NCBI GenBank assembly: GCA_947259185.1
Contig: CAMYKT010000021.1
Span: 1-31,053, forward strand
DNA length: 31,053 bases
Reading direction: 5' to 3'
Source of the DNA: an uncultured Methanobacteriaceae archaeon
GTDB lineage: Archaea; Methanobacteriota; Methanobacteria; Methanobacteriales; Methanobacteriaceae
The stretch's first letter is position 1. The number at the start of each line of letters is the position of its first letter. Shown here one piece after another: positions 1 through 7,548 of this stretch. A program made the translations under genes and the position numbers. The notes beneath the pieces are model-generated. The model worked only from the letters and a program-made list of their open reading frames with translations. It ran no database searches and was not told the origin of the DNA.

Positions 1-315
1 TAAGCGAGTATTATCCTGGATAAACCTTCTTATTTCATTTCTTACCAGTGCCCCTTCAGCACATCTAAAACAGGTGGCAATGAATATAGCGTCTGCATCA
101 CTTTTACCTTCTACAATAGACATGGCCCGGGCGATCATTAGTCTAATTCCCGAACTAGCACAGTTAAATCCAAATTTTTTATAAGCTTCGTCAATGTAAT
201 CGATTTCTGTTTCAGGGATTACTATCTCTGCACCAAAAGTAGCAGCGGCTTTTTCAATCTCTTTTTGAATACCACTGTACTCAGTTCCACAGGATATTTG
301 GGCTATTTTAACCAT
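1..315 (-). CDS. Methanogenesis marker protein 15, N-terminal part (3' end outside window)
   Basis: Only the first 105 codons are inside the window; the gene runs off the left edge without a stop. The start is ATG at 315, overlapping the end of the mmp5 gene by 8 bases, with a GGAGG-type site just upstream. Visible features are an opening MVKIAQISCGTEYSG with C9, C52, and a CFRC pair (C82, C85) in an IATCFRCAEGALVRNE stretch. From memory this matches Mmp15, a methanogen marker related to the ATPase activators of 2-hydroxyacyl-CoA dehydratases (BadF/BcrA type). The ATPase motifs would lie beyond the edge. Being last in the mmp3-mmp6-DUF2111-mmp5 set fits an iron-sulfur or ATP-driven role in activating methyl-coenzyme M reductase. 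The full protein and the genes after it (mmp17 and mmp7 are expected from other methanogens) are not visible. Confidence 0.72.
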   Translation of the reverse strand, partial: MVKIAQISCGTEYSGIQKEIEKAAATFGAEIVIPETEIDYIDEAYKKFGFNCASSGIRLMIARAMSIVEGKSDADAIFIATCFRCAEGALVRNEIRRFIQDNTRL

Positions 316-754
316 TTTTCTCCTCCAATTGATCTAAGAATGTGTTAATTTTATTTACCAGTTCCATGGTCTCTTCACGGGTGGTGGGATAAGTTAACTC
401 CAGGGTGGGTATTCCTCTTTTTCTCAAATAATAAACCGAAAGTTCATTGGTTCGGGCACAACCTATGCATCCAAAACCAAAGGGTGCTTCATCCATAATT
501 ATGGCTGCCTCGGCTTCATCAATTAAAGGCCCGAAAATAGACATTCTACCCCTAACTCCAGATGGGACTTCAATAGCAGCATATTTAAGTCCTTTTATAG
601 GGTCTTCTTCGGTGATATTCATGGGGGGTGAATCAATCTCCGCATCTTTTACCTTTTTTCTGATTTCTTTCATTATAGCCAGGGGTTCATGTCCTCTTCT
701 TTCAATCAAATCAGCTAAAATTAAAGAATTAGGAGGAAAAATAGCCACTTTCAA
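308..754 (-). CDS. Methanogenesis marker protein 5
   Basis: A 148-residue protein recognised as Mmp5, a family found only in methane-metabolising archaea. The exact biochemical role is not settled; co-occurrence ties it to methyl-coenzyme M reductase maturation or activation. The N-terminal stretch MKVAIFPPNSLILADLIERR and a FGFGCIGCARTNE segment with a CxxC pair (C96, C99) are the visible hallmarks; the pair could bind metal or act in redox. The start is TTG at 754, inside a 4-base TTGA overlap with the stop of the DUF2111 gene, which implies translational coupling; no ATG fits better. Its own stop overlaps the next gene (mmp15-like) by 8 bases. No signal peptide or membrane segment is visible, so it should be cytosolic. 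Confidence 0.85.
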   Translation of the reverse strand: MKVAIFPPNSLILADLIERRGHEPLAIMKEIRKKVKDAEIDSPPMNITEEDPIKGLKYAAIEVPSGVRGRMSIFGPLIDEAEAAIIMDEAPFGFGCIGCARTNELSVYYLRKRGIPTLELTYPTTREETMELVNKINTFLDQLEEKNG

Positions 755-1134
755 TAAAATTCCCCCCGGGTATCATCTTTTTTAACATCTTCCGGGCGTC
801 TTGAGATTTCAACCATATCCGAAAATAATCCTTTAGTTACATCTACCAAACCTATGGCACAGATTATCTGACCTTCATCTTTAAGGGGAACCACCACCAC
901 AGGTGTGCCGGCATATGGGCCCACATCAGGAGTTCCTTTAAAAATTTCGCCGGTGCTGAGAACTTCTTCCAATGCTGGCCCGGTATAATTATAATCCAGT
1001 ACTTTTCCATCCTCAATTCTTACGCCCTTAGCTTCTTTACTTCTCATGGTTAATGGCAGCTTATCTACAAGCTGATGAATAGCCAGCCCTATTTCAGCTA
1101 ATTCCTTACCTGTAGAAGATAGAGTAATATTCAT
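751..1134 (-). CDS. DUF2111 domain protein within the MCR-activation gene set
   Basis: A 127-residue protein that I place in DUF2111, an archaeal family without a known function. It lacks transmembrane helices and cysteine pairs. The middle holds a GTPDVGPYAGTPVVVVPL stretch followed by an IICAIGLVDVTKG strand-turn-strand, which gives the impression of a small sensor or chaperone-like alpha/beta fold; this is only an impression. Its ATG at 1134 overlaps the mmp6 stop by 4 bases (ATGA), and its stop overlaps the mmp5 start by 4 bases. It is therefore locked between two methanogenesis marker genes on the same message. That position is the main evidence about its job: a possible accessory factor in activating methyl-coenzyme M reductase. 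Confidence 0.7.
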   Translation of the reverse strand: MNITLSSTGKELAEIGLAIHQLVDKLPLTMRSKEAKGVRIEDGKVLDYNYTGPALEEVLSTGEIFKGTPDVGPYAGTPVVVVPLKDEGQIICAIGLVDVTKGLFSDMVEISRRPEDVKKDDTRGEFY

Positions 1135-1622
1135 TTTTCACCCTCATCTATAATTTTTGAAGAATTTTCATTGACAATTTTTTTAAATTCATCAACACTA
1201 ACCTTCTCTGGTTTTTCAATTTTAACTTTTTCTGGCTTTTTTAAGGCCTCTCCAACATAACATAATAAATTGAATTCTTTTTCTAACTGATGATAACCCT
1301 CTCTAGCAGCTCCCCTATGGCCTCTGCATCTTCTAGGATCGCCTGGAGGAAATCCCCGGTCTTTAGTAAATATATGGAAGGGGTCCCATTTACGAGATTT
1401 TTCTATAGCCTGATCCACAGCTTCTTTAGAGCCATGCACCATGGCCCCATAGCAGGTGGATTTTATGGTAAGGGGAAGCTCCAGCATGTGAAGTTTCTGC
1501 ACCAGTTCACTTTGAGAAATGTTGGCTGAAGGGCTCAGAATAATCATCCGGGTTACTATGTCATCTTCTATTTCACATTGAGGTTCTTTCTGAACTTTAT
1601 TCTGATTTTGCTTCTTTGACAT
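1131..1622 (-). CDS. Methanogenesis marker protein 6
   Basis: A 163-residue protein recognised as Mmp6. The first 20 residues are polar and variable; the conserved core starts near residue 23 (VTRMIILSPSANISQSEL). The signature is FPPGDPRRCRGHRGAARE (residues 91-108) with C99 and H102; C57 and C121 are also present. Mmp6 has been reported among proteins that co-purify with the ATP-dependent activation machinery of methyl-coenzyme M reductase; its own activity is unknown. The ATG at 1622 lies inside the mmp3 coding region, giving a 26-base overlap, and its stop overlaps the DUF2111 start by 4 bases. No membrane segment is visible. Expression is probably set entirely by the operon promoter upstream. 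Confidence 0.87.
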   Translation of the reverse strand: MSKKQNQNKVQKEPQCEIEDDIVTRMIILSPSANISQSELVQKLHMLELPLTIKSTCYGAMVHGSKEAVDQAIEKSRKWDPFHIFTKDRGFPPGDPRRCRGHRGAAREGYHQLEKEFNLLCYVGEALKKPEKVKIEKPEKVSVDEFKKIVNENSSKIIDEGEK

Positions 1623-3138
1623 AGACTACATCCCCTTCTTTAAATTTCTCCAGATTAGATAATCCTTCCACTATGTGGCCAATAATATTGGTACCATTAA
1701 ATGGTTCTCCTGTAGGCCCATACTCATCATTATCTTCAAACCGTATACCTATCATTCCAATATGCCGGCGTGACATGTTGGTTATTCCCAGTTCACCGGC
1801 TTTTACACATTTCTCAGGAGTATTTTCCGGGATTAGTCCTTTTGCTTCCCGTGAGTCCCCTTCAAACATCATAACCTTCATTCCCTGAAATGCAAAGTGA
1901 ATTTTAATAGATCCTATAGGAGCATCTATAAGCCCGGTGATCTTTTTGAAATACCAGGAAGATCGGGGAGAATTTTTAGAAAATTCAATTCCTATGAGAT
2001 TGTCTTTACTTATCCCGAAGGTTTTTACTTCTTTTTCTTTTAAAATTTCAATGGTATAGAGGGGTTCCTGTTTAACCACAATAGCATCATCATCAGTTAA
2101 TCCTTCCCTGATTTGTTTGATGCCGTATTTTTTCAGGGCAGACTCTACTTCTTTTTGAGATTTTGATAAAGTCATAATACGGCCCGGTTCACTAATTACA
2201 GTTATGGAATTGCCTTTTTTAGCAATATCTAACAGTTCCATTCCCTGCTGAACATGACCCACCACATTATGTGCCGGGTTTGAGACTCTATCTTCCCGGT
2301 AGATATATACCTTACCGGTTCCCTTTCCAGAATTTCTTAAAGTCACCGTGCCTCTTTTCCGTTGATCAATATGTTCTGCATCTTTTTTAATACCCTGCAG
2401 TCCAAAAAAACCTGCAAAAGAATTAGAATCATAGTCAAGGACCAGTTCATTTTCTATAAGTGAAAAAAAGTGTTCTACTGATTTTGGAGATTTTTCTGAA
2501 GGGGAAACCTTAACATAGCTGAAAATTTGATTACCCTCTTCAATTTCAGTATCCAGATTGGTAACAGCAGCACTATTAATTATACTTTTTCGCTCAATTA
2601 ATGGTTCCACTGACTTTATGGTGTCCCTATCCACCAGATTAAACAGGGTACGTCTACCTCCGGATATCCTGGCAAAAACCCCTTTATTAATATCTGGAAC
2701 GCCATACACAGCTGAATGATCTTCTTTACTTAAAATAATATGGGTAGAATCGGCACTAAAACCAGACAGACTTAATATTACATCTCCCTCTTTGTAATCA
2801 AATTCTGATTTGATAGGTTTTAAATTAGTTTTAATGGGGCCTATGGCCACTTCACTGGAAGTTTCCCACCTTATATGGAGATTTTCGAATTTTTTGTAGT
2901 TTTCTTTCCAGATTTTAACCAGTTCTGCTGCATTTTCATCAGGAAGCATTTCCAGTATTATGCTTCCTTTATCAGTCCGAATTTTGTATTTATTAATATT
3001 TTTTTCAAATTCTTCCTTGCCCTTTATTACCCCTAAAACACTACCCTCTCTATAAGGAGCATTGGAAATTTTTATTGCGTCCCTGATAGTTGACCCTTCA
3101 GGGAGCTCCACTTTTTTGCCATTGACATTTACCCACAT
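1597..3138 (-). CDS. Methanogenesis marker protein 3 (UPF0288 family)
   Basis: A 513-residue cytosolic protein matching Mmp3 in length and order of segments. Residues 1-65 look like a ubiquitin-like beta-grasp domain (WVNVNGKKVELPEGSTIRDA). The rest has repeated beta-rich stretches, including GHVQQGMELLDIAKKGNSI near the middle and GPTGEPFNGTNIIGHIVEGL near the end; these resemble loops of cyclophilin-type peptidyl-prolyl isomerases, as proposed for the family. Mmp3 is a reported component of the methyl-coenzyme M reductase activation complex, where it would act as a structural or chaperone-like part. The start is ATG at 3138, preceded by GGAG at about 3146-3149. It is 29 bases downstream of mmp2 and overlaps mmp6 by 26 bases, so it is co-transcribed with both. 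Confidence 0.88.
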   Translation of the reverse strand: MWVNVNGKKVELPEGSTIRDAIKISNAPYREGSVLGVIKGKEEFEKNINKYKIRTDKGSIILEMLPDENAAELVKIWKENYKKFENLHIRWETSSEVAIGPIKTNLKPIKSEFDYKEGDVILSLSGFSADSTHIILSKEDHSAVYGVPDINKGVFARISGGRRTLFNLVDRDTIKSVEPLIERKSIINSAAVTNLDTEIEEGNQIFSYVKVSPSEKSPKSVEHFFSLIENELVLDYDSNSFAGFFGLQGIKKDAEHIDQRKRGTVTLRNSGKGTGKVYIYREDRVSNPAHNVVGHVQQGMELLDIAKKGNSITVISEPGRIMTLSKSQKEVESALKKYGIKQIREGLTDDDAIVVKQEPLYTIEILKEKEVKTFGISKDNLIGIEFSKNSPRSSWYFKKITGLIDAPIGSIKIHFAFQGMKVMMFEGDSREAKGLIPENTPEKCVKAGELGITNMSRRHIGMIGIRFEDNDEYGPTGEPFNGTNIIGHIVEGLSNLEKFKEGDVVYVKEAKSE

Positions 3139-3167
3139 TTAATCTCCTCACATCCTGGAAAGAAATT

Positions 3168-4136
3168 TTAGCCCATTATAAGGTTTTTATCCTGATCAAA
3201 AACAATTTTTTCCTGGTTTTTGTAGGTTAATATAAGTTTTTTAGCAGTAATTATATCCCCCACCACCTTTGCAGTTATATTGACCTCTTCTAAAAGTTCA
3301 ATACATCTATTTACCCTGGAATCGGGAGCTGTAAGAACAAAACCAGATCCAGGATAGGATTTTAGCCAATCTTCCCAATTTACTGAAGGGTTGCGAGGGA
3401 TTTTTTCCAGTTCCACCCGGGCGCCCTTTTGTGATGATTCCAGTAACATTCCTAAAGTGCCCAGTATCCCCGGATTACTGATATCTTTTCCTGAAGTAAC
3501 CAGATTTTCCAGGGCAATTTTATGCATTACTTCTATCTGAGATTGGACCAGTTTTTTATCCTTATGGGTGGTGGTATCCCAATTAAGGGCAAATTTAGGG
3601 TGCTGTTTCCCATCTAAGTCAATGGCTACTATCACCTTATCCCCTACCTGAGCATCAAAGCTATTAATTAGTGCATCCCTGGTGGTAATCCCGGCTATAG
3701 AAACGTCAAGGGCATCATAGGGAGTATCAGGGTGAACATGCCCCCCTACCATGGGAACTCCAAATTTTTCTGCACCGTCTTTTATGCCTCTCATAATTTC
3801 ATTACAGGTATCCTTATTTGCAATGGAGAGAATATTGACCATTCCCACCGGTTTACCGCCCATGGCCGCAATATCATTTACATTTACCAGTACAGAACAA
3901 TAACCCGCCCAGTAAGGATCAGCAGCCATAAGTTTCCCCCACATCCCATCGGCAGCTAAAAGAAGTAAATTTTCATTGCCAATGTCTATGGCAGAAGCAT
4001 CATCCCCAAAGCCCAGTAAGGTATTACCGGCCACATTATATGCATCATGAAGGATAGTGGTAAGTTCCTTTATCGGTTTTTTGCGTGTTACCCCTTCGTA
4101 ATTTATAATAGAATTAACAAGATGGTCTAAATCCAA
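3168..4136 (-). CDS. Methanogenesis marker protein 2, PurM/SelD-like
   Basis: A 322-residue protein of the AIR synthase (PurM/ThiL/SelD) superfamily, in the subgroup called methanogenesis marker 2. The ATP-binding features are a GFGDDA loop (residues 42-47), an AADGM segment that corresponds to the metal-binding aspartate, and VNVNDIAAMGGKP (84-96). GGHVHPDTPYDALDVSIAGIT and GSGFVLTAP supply the second half of the fold. ATP-dependent phosphorylation or activation of a small substrate or a protein is expected from the family; the substrate is unknown. The start is TTG at 4136 with GAGGTG placed 5-6 bases before it. The gene follows DUF2117 by 9 bases and precedes mmp3 by 29, so it belongs to the same unit. 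Confidence 0.85.
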   Translation of the reverse strand: MDLDHLVNSIINYEGVTRKKPIKELTTILHDAYNVAGNTLLGFGDDASAIDIGNENLLLLAADGMWGKLMAADPYWAGYCSVLVNVNDIAAMGGKPVGMVNILSIANKDTCNEIMRGIKDGAEKFGVPMVGGHVHPDTPYDALDVSIAGITTRDALINSFDAQVGDKVIVAIDLDGKQHPKFALNWDTTTHKDKKLVQSQIEVMHKIALENLVTSGKDISNPGILGTLGMLLESSQKGARVELEKIPRNPSVNWEDWLKSYPGSGFVLTAPDSRVNRCIELLEEVNITAKVVGDIITAKKLILTYKNQEKIVFDQDKNLIMG

Positions 4137-4145
4137 TTCTACACC

Positions 4146-5273
4146 TCAACTGTCTAAAGTTTGTTTTATATAATATTTAGCTGCTGTATTATTAATAATG
4201 TGTAATATTTCCCTTTTAAAATTTTCGATATCATCGATTTCCAGCGTCTGCTTACCTTTAAAAAGCTCAAAAAATATTTTTTCTCCTACTATATCATCCC
4301 AACCACTTTCAAGCTCAATAATCATTGATCCCGAAGTTTTAAATCCATTTTCAACTACCTGGTCAAGATCCCCATCAGTAATACCAATAATAGGTACATT
4401 AAATCGGTAAAGTATATCGGCCGCTACCAGGGTGGTATCATCCCCTACCGTTACCACATAATCTGCATTTTTTAATAGATAAACATCTTCTGCTGCATGG
4501 TTTAAAAAAGAAATATTCATTTTAGAGTTATTAGAGGATGATTCAATAATCCGGGGAATTACATTGGATCTCCTTAACAGTCCAGTTTTAACTACTGCTT
4601 CATTAAGATCAATATTTCCCAATTTTTCTACTCCATGGGGCTTTATTTCACCTCCAATTATTCCAGTTAGCGTTCCATTTTCACTAACCAGGATAACCTC
4701 ATCTGAGGTTGATTTACCCACCACAATACCATTTAAAAATATATTTTCATCAGGAGCAACACCCACCAGCTTTCGATATGTTTTAGATCCCTGTTGATGC
4801 CCGCAATCAGTTCCCTCATGAAATATTTCTTTTATTATCCGGGAGGGAAGGACCAGTTTTAGTTCCATCTTAGAGGCAATTTCTCTGGCCAGAGGCCTTA
4901 ATGATTTTCTCCAGGGAATAACACTACCGTCAGCTTCACCTGGTCTTTCTATCTGAATTAAAGCAGTTTTTGTCCGGGACCTTTTAAAAACTTTATATCC
5001 GAATCCATGGCCGGTTATGCTGGATTTTCCATAATTAATTAAAAACAGAACATCATAACCCTCATCATGAAATTTATCCACAGATGCGCTGGGAAGCCTT
5101 TTAGAAGAAATATCAATTATATTCTCCAGATGGGCGTCATGTACCGCGGTCCTTCCCATGGTACCTCCTAATCTGGCTTTCACCTCACCATAGCCCTGCA
5201 GTAACTGGATTATTTTCAACGCATATCCCGAGTCTACAATATGGGGGCCATGAACCACAACACCAATTCTCAT
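4146..5273 (-). CDS. DUF2117 family protein, first gene of the mmp unit
   Basis: A 375-residue protein I assign to DUF2117, an archaeal family of unknown function. It opens with a Rossmann-like strand and turn (MRIGVVVHGPHIVDSGYAL), followed by RLGGTMGRTAVHDAHLE. Later segments are GTDCGHQQGSKTYRKL, GIVVGKSTSDEVILV and, in the C-terminal third, ADYVVTVGDDTTLVAADIL followed by VPIIGITDGDLD. The last resembles an alternating strand/acidic-loop pattern that could bind a nucleotide and metal, but I cannot name the chemistry. It has no membrane segment. It is 9 bases before mmp2, and a TATA box lies 30 bases ahead of its ATG with no ribosome binding site, so it is probably translated from a leaderless message and sets expression of the mmp genes behind it. 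Confidence 0.7.
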   Translation of the reverse strand: MRIGVVVHGPHIVDSGYALKIIQLLQGYGEVKARLGGTMGRTAVHDAHLENIIDISSKRLPSASVDKFHDEGYDVLFLINYGKSSITGHGFGYKVFKRSRTKTALIQIERPGEADGSVIPWRKSLRPLAREIASKMELKLVLPSRIIKEIFHEGTDCGHQQGSKTYRKLVGVAPDENIFLNGIVVGKSTSDEVILVSENGTLTGIIGGEIKPHGVEKLGNIDLNEAVVKTGLLRRSNVIPRIIESSSNNSKMNISFLNHAAEDVYLLKNADYVVTVGDDTTLVAADILYRFNVPIIGITDGDLDQVVENGFKTSGSMIIELESGWDDIVGEKIFFELFKGKQTLEIDDIENFKREILHIINNTAAKYYIKQTLDS

Positions 5274-5298
5274 AAATAATCGTTAGATGGATTAATAG

Positions 5299-5308
5299 TT
5301 TATAATTT
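5299..5308 (-). promoter_or_regulatory. TATA box for a leaderless DUF2117-mmp transcript
   Basis: On the minus strand the bases read AAATTATAAA, centred about 30 bases before the ATG at 5273. Archaeal transcripts start about 24-27 bases after the TATA centre, which puts the 5' end within a few bases of the ATG. No Shine-Dalgarno sequence precedes this ATG, unlike most genes here. Both facts agree with a leaderless mRNA. The start site is inferred, not measured. Confidence 0.5.
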
Positions 5309-5402
5309 GTTGTTATCCTGAAGGCCCTTTTTTATGATTTAATAATTTTGGATTGGAAATTTTATGAATATAAAAAATATTGTGAAAATAAATAAGAAAT
5401 CA

Positions 5403-5924
5403 TCACCTTTTTTTCATCTTAGATGATTTAAATCGTTTTTTATGGATGGGTGAGCCACATATATCACATTCATCTTCAAGATAATCCTCAGAGAATTCCT
5501 GTTTACAGCCCCTGCAAATTTTCTTCCAATTATAAACCTCGCTAATCCCGGGAGTTAATATACTTCTAAAAGGGATTCCTAAAATTTTTAGAGCATTTTG
5601 GATGGAGTAATCATCAGTTATGACCGTTACATTCCCTTTTCTTTTTTTAATGGATAATGCTAGAGCTAAAATTTTTTTATCTGGATTAGAGAGTCTTAAG
5701 TTATCTCCTGAGTTTTTTATTGAAGATTCCACCTTTAGCACATCTTCATCTTTCGGGTGGGCAATAATGAGGTTCCCTTCTTTAATTGAGCTTTCCATTA
5801 TCATGAAAGATTTCAGGTCTTTAACTTCATCTGTAACTTCAGATACAGTATAATTACATCCCTTTTCAGGCACATATCCTCCAATAAATGCAGAGGCATC
5901 AAGTACCAGGTTTTTCTTTAACAT
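5403..5924 (-). CDS. Nob1-like PIN-domain rRNA endonuclease with zinc ribbon
   Basis: A 173-residue protein with the architecture of archaeal Nob1: a PIN nuclease domain (about residues 5-125) and a C-terminal rubredoxin-like zinc ribbon (C137xxC140 and C153xxC156), then a basic tail. PIN acidic residues are visible at D9 (VLDASAF), E33, D82 and D104/D105 (VITDDYSIQNA). The family cuts the 3' end of pre-16S rRNA late in small-subunit assembly. A VapC-type toxin is unlikely because of the zinc ribbon and the lack of a partner antitoxin. The ATG at 5924 is preceded by GTGAT. The gene is monocistronic; on its 3' side a minus-strand run of six T at 5372-5377 may end the transcript. Confidence 0.82.
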   Translation of the reverse strand: MLKKNLVLDASAFIGGYVPEKGCNYTVSEVTDEVKDLKSFMIMESSIKEGNLIIAHPKDEDVLKVESSIKNSGDNLRLSNPDKKILALALSIKKRKGNVTVITDDYSIQNALKILGIPFRSILTPGISEVYNWKKICRGCKQEFSEDYLEDECDICGSPIHKKRFKSSKMKKR

Positions 5925-6046
5925 TTAAATCACTTCTTCTGCAGATGATCTTTTTATTTGATTTAAATAATTTTTAACAGTTTTATTTTTATTAAACCCA
6001 TTAAAACTTTTTTTTTAGGATTTTTGAGGTCCCTGACCCTTTATCT

Positions 6047-6062
6047 AAAAATTTATTAAACT
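6047..6062 (+). promoter_or_regulatory. Possible TATA region for the GC-rich RNA element
   Basis: The plus strand reads AAAAATTTATTAAACT here, an A-rich stretch followed by a TATA-like core. A transcript starting about 26 bases on would begin near 6081-6085, just before the foldable element at 6094-6179. The whole gap is AT-rich, so this match could be chance. Confidence 0.3.
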
Positions 6063-6093
6063 ACTTAAGGATTAAATTACATATAATTAAAAG

Positions 6094-6179
6094 AAGGTAG
6101 GGGGTTAAATTATTGAAATTATAGCTTTGGCTTAAATTGGAAAAGGAACCGCCTCCGATCCAATTTTACTCCCTACCTT
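6094..6179 (+). ncRNA. Candidate structured small RNA or RNA element
   Basis: A GC-rich island inside a 472-base AT-rich gap (5925-6396). The outer helix pairs 6094-6105 with 6168-6179: twelve consecutive pairs, one of them G-U. Inside, 6134-6141 pairs with 6159-6166 (eight pairs). The tip has G46-A47 and G57-A58 (last two digits of 61xx positions 6146-6147 and 6157-6158) facing each other around a 4-base bulge, which could form a kink-turn or K-loop of the kind L7Ae binds. An alternative GGA/TCC three-pair stem is possible. The 5' side of the inner loop (6106-6133) is long and single-stranded, so a standard H/ACA pocket does not fit, and I see no ACA box at the 3' end. No known riboswitch class is recognised. 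Strand is assigned from the possible upstream TATA and is uncertain, because the stems are largely symmetric. Confidence 0.42.
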
Positions 6180-6285
6180 ATGAGTTTTCATTCTTATTAA
6201 AATTCATTTTTGTAAATCCATATATAGAATAAGTCATTAATTAATTGATAGGTGATTATTAATTGTATATTTTTTTAATAAACCA

Positions 6286-6296
6286 TATTTATATAA
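6286..6296 (+). promoter_or_regulatory. TATA box ahead of the moaB-like gene
   Basis: The plus strand reads TATTTATATAA, a good archaeal TATA core. A start about 26 bases later gives a leader of nearly 80 bases before the ATG at 6397. The leader has an AGCC (6312-6315) / GGCT (6323-6326) mini-hairpin and a GAGGT ribosome binding site at 6386-6390. The RNA element at 6094-6179 lies upstream of this promoter and so is probably separate from this message. Confidence 0.5.
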
Positions 6297-6396
6297 TTAA
6301 AATTTTTTTATAGCCCCTATTAGGCTTAACTTAAAATGTACATGAAAACTCGCATTGCCCCTGAATGGTTATTAAGTATGTTTTTGAGGTTAGGAT

Positions 6397-6921
6397 ATGA
6401 AAAGCGAAAGTATGGAAGAACATAGACAAGCTAGTCCCTCCACTATTAAATGCGGAGTTATCACTTTAAGTGATTCCCGCTATCAGGAATCCTTAAAAAA
6501 GAAAAATCATGATATTTCTGGTGAGTTCCTGGTGGATAAATTGAATGAAAATTATACGGTTGTTGCCTATGAATTAATACCTGATGACTCTAAAATACTT
6601 TTAGAAACCCTGGAAGTTATGATATCAGATTTCAATACCCGGGTAATTATAACCACCGGTGGTACCGGTATTGGAAGTAGGGATATAACTGTTGAAACCC
6701 TGCAGGGTTTATTTGAAAAAGAACTTACTGGTTTTGGGGAAATTTTCCGTTATGAAACCTATAAAGAATTAGGTGCCGGTGCAATTCTTAGCCGGGCCAC
6801 TGCCGGTATTTATAACCGTTGCTTAATTATTGCATTACCTGGTTCTCCAAATGCAGTTAAAATGGGAATTAAAATCATTGGTAGTGAATTAGGACATCTG
6901 GTGAAACATCTGCAGGAATGA
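6397..6921 (+). CDS. MoaB/MogA-family molybdopterin cofactor protein
   Basis: A 174-residue protein of the MoaB/MogA fold, which adenylylates molybdopterin before metal insertion. The nucleotide-binding signature TTGGTGIGSRD lies at residues 86-96 and the LPGSPNAV loop at 147-154. The first 17 residues are a polar extension before the first strand (CGVITLSDSR). Methanogens need the cofactor for formylmethanofuran dehydrogenase (molybdenum or tungsten), so the role is housekeeping. The ATG at 6397 has GAGGT 6 bases upstream; a second ATG at codon 6 lacks a site. It stands alone between convergent neighbours. Residue pattern alone cannot separate MoaB from MogA. Confidence 0.85.
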   Translation: MKSESMEEHRQASPSTIKCGVITLSDSRYQESLKKKNHDISGEFLVDKLNENYTVVAYELIPDDSKILLETLEVMISDFNTRVIITTGGTGIGSRDITVETLQGLFEKELTGFGEIFRYETYKELGAGAILSRATAGIYNRCLIIALPGSPNAVKMGIKIIGSELGHLVKHLQE

Positions 6922-7002
6922 AAAATTTTTAATGGTCTGGAAAATAAAAATCCTAATTACTTATGCATCCCTATAAAAAGTTAAGAGTGAAAGGCTAAAA
7001 AA

Positions 7003-7548
7003 TTATTTATCTAAAAATTCATCAACCAGTATTAAGGGCTCCAATTCAATATCATGTTTTTTAAGATTATTTTTAGCACCCTCTAACCTATCAACAACTA
7101 CAAATGCTCTTTTAACGATTCCTCCATTTTCATGAATAGCATTTATGGCCTTTAATAAAGAATTACCGGTAGTGGTAACATCCTCCACCACCACCACCTG
7201 ATCCCCTTTTTTTAATTCCCCTTCAATTAATTTTGAGGTGCCGTAACCTTTTTTTTCTTTACGTATCATTAATAATGGTTTTTTAGATTCCAGAGCTAAA
7301 GCCGTTGCTATAGGAACAGCCCCTAAAGCTGGACCGGCAATTTTATTTATATTGTCTTTAGTAATTGCTTCAGAGATGATTTCAGCAATTGTTTTCAGGA
7401 TTTCTGGTTCGGTGATGGCCTTTTTCATATCCACGTAGTAATCACTTTCTTTTCCAGAAGCTAAAACAAATTTGCCAGATTTTACTACTTCATTTTTCTT
7501 TAGTAAATCAATCAAAATTGTTTTTTTAGTTTCAATCGTTTTTTGCAT
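7003..7548 (-). CDS. pyrE: Orotate phosphoribosyltransferase
   Basis: A 181-residue protein that converts orotate and phosphoribosyl pyrophosphate to orotidine monophosphate in pyrimidine synthesis. The orotate-side segment is SGKFVLASGKESDYYVD (25-40), and the PRPP-binding motif is VVVVEDVTTTGNS (118-130). The flexible catalytic loop is KEKKGYGTSK (97-106). I start it at the ATG at 7548, where AGGGG stands about 8-13 bases upstream. An in-frame ATG at 7650 would add 34 residues, but those codons overlap a better reading frame for a zinc protein and have no family similarity that I see. The gene overlaps the zinc protein by 37 bases and is likely co-transcribed with it. Confidence 0.88.
   Translation of the reverse strand: MQKTIETKKTILIDLLKKNEVVKSGKFVLASGKESDYYVDMKKAITEPEILKTIAEIISEAITKDNINKIAGPALGAVPIATALALESKKPLLMIRKEKKGYGTSKLIEGELKKGDQVVVVEDVTTTGNSLLKAINAIHENGGIVKRAFVVVDRLEGAKNNLKKHDIELEPLILVDEFLDK

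Noticed and set aside
447..785. Plus-strand open frame opposite mmp5
   Set aside because: It is the reverse of a recognised methanogenesis marker gene, with no recognisable domain or start signal.
5403..5924. VapC-type toxin
   Set aside because: The PIN domain is followed by a CxxC/CxxC zinc ribbon and basic tail as in Nob1, and there is no antitoxin gene next to it.
6094..6179. H/ACA guide RNA or tRNA
   Set aside because: No ACA box follows the outer stem, the 5' loop is far too long for a pseudouridylation pocket, and no T-loop or CCA-type end is present.
6336..6425. Short plus-strand frame of 29 codons reaching into the moaB-like gene
   Set aside because: It starts in the leader without a good ribosome binding site and overlaps the gene in another frame. 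A leader peptide is conceivable but nothing supports it.
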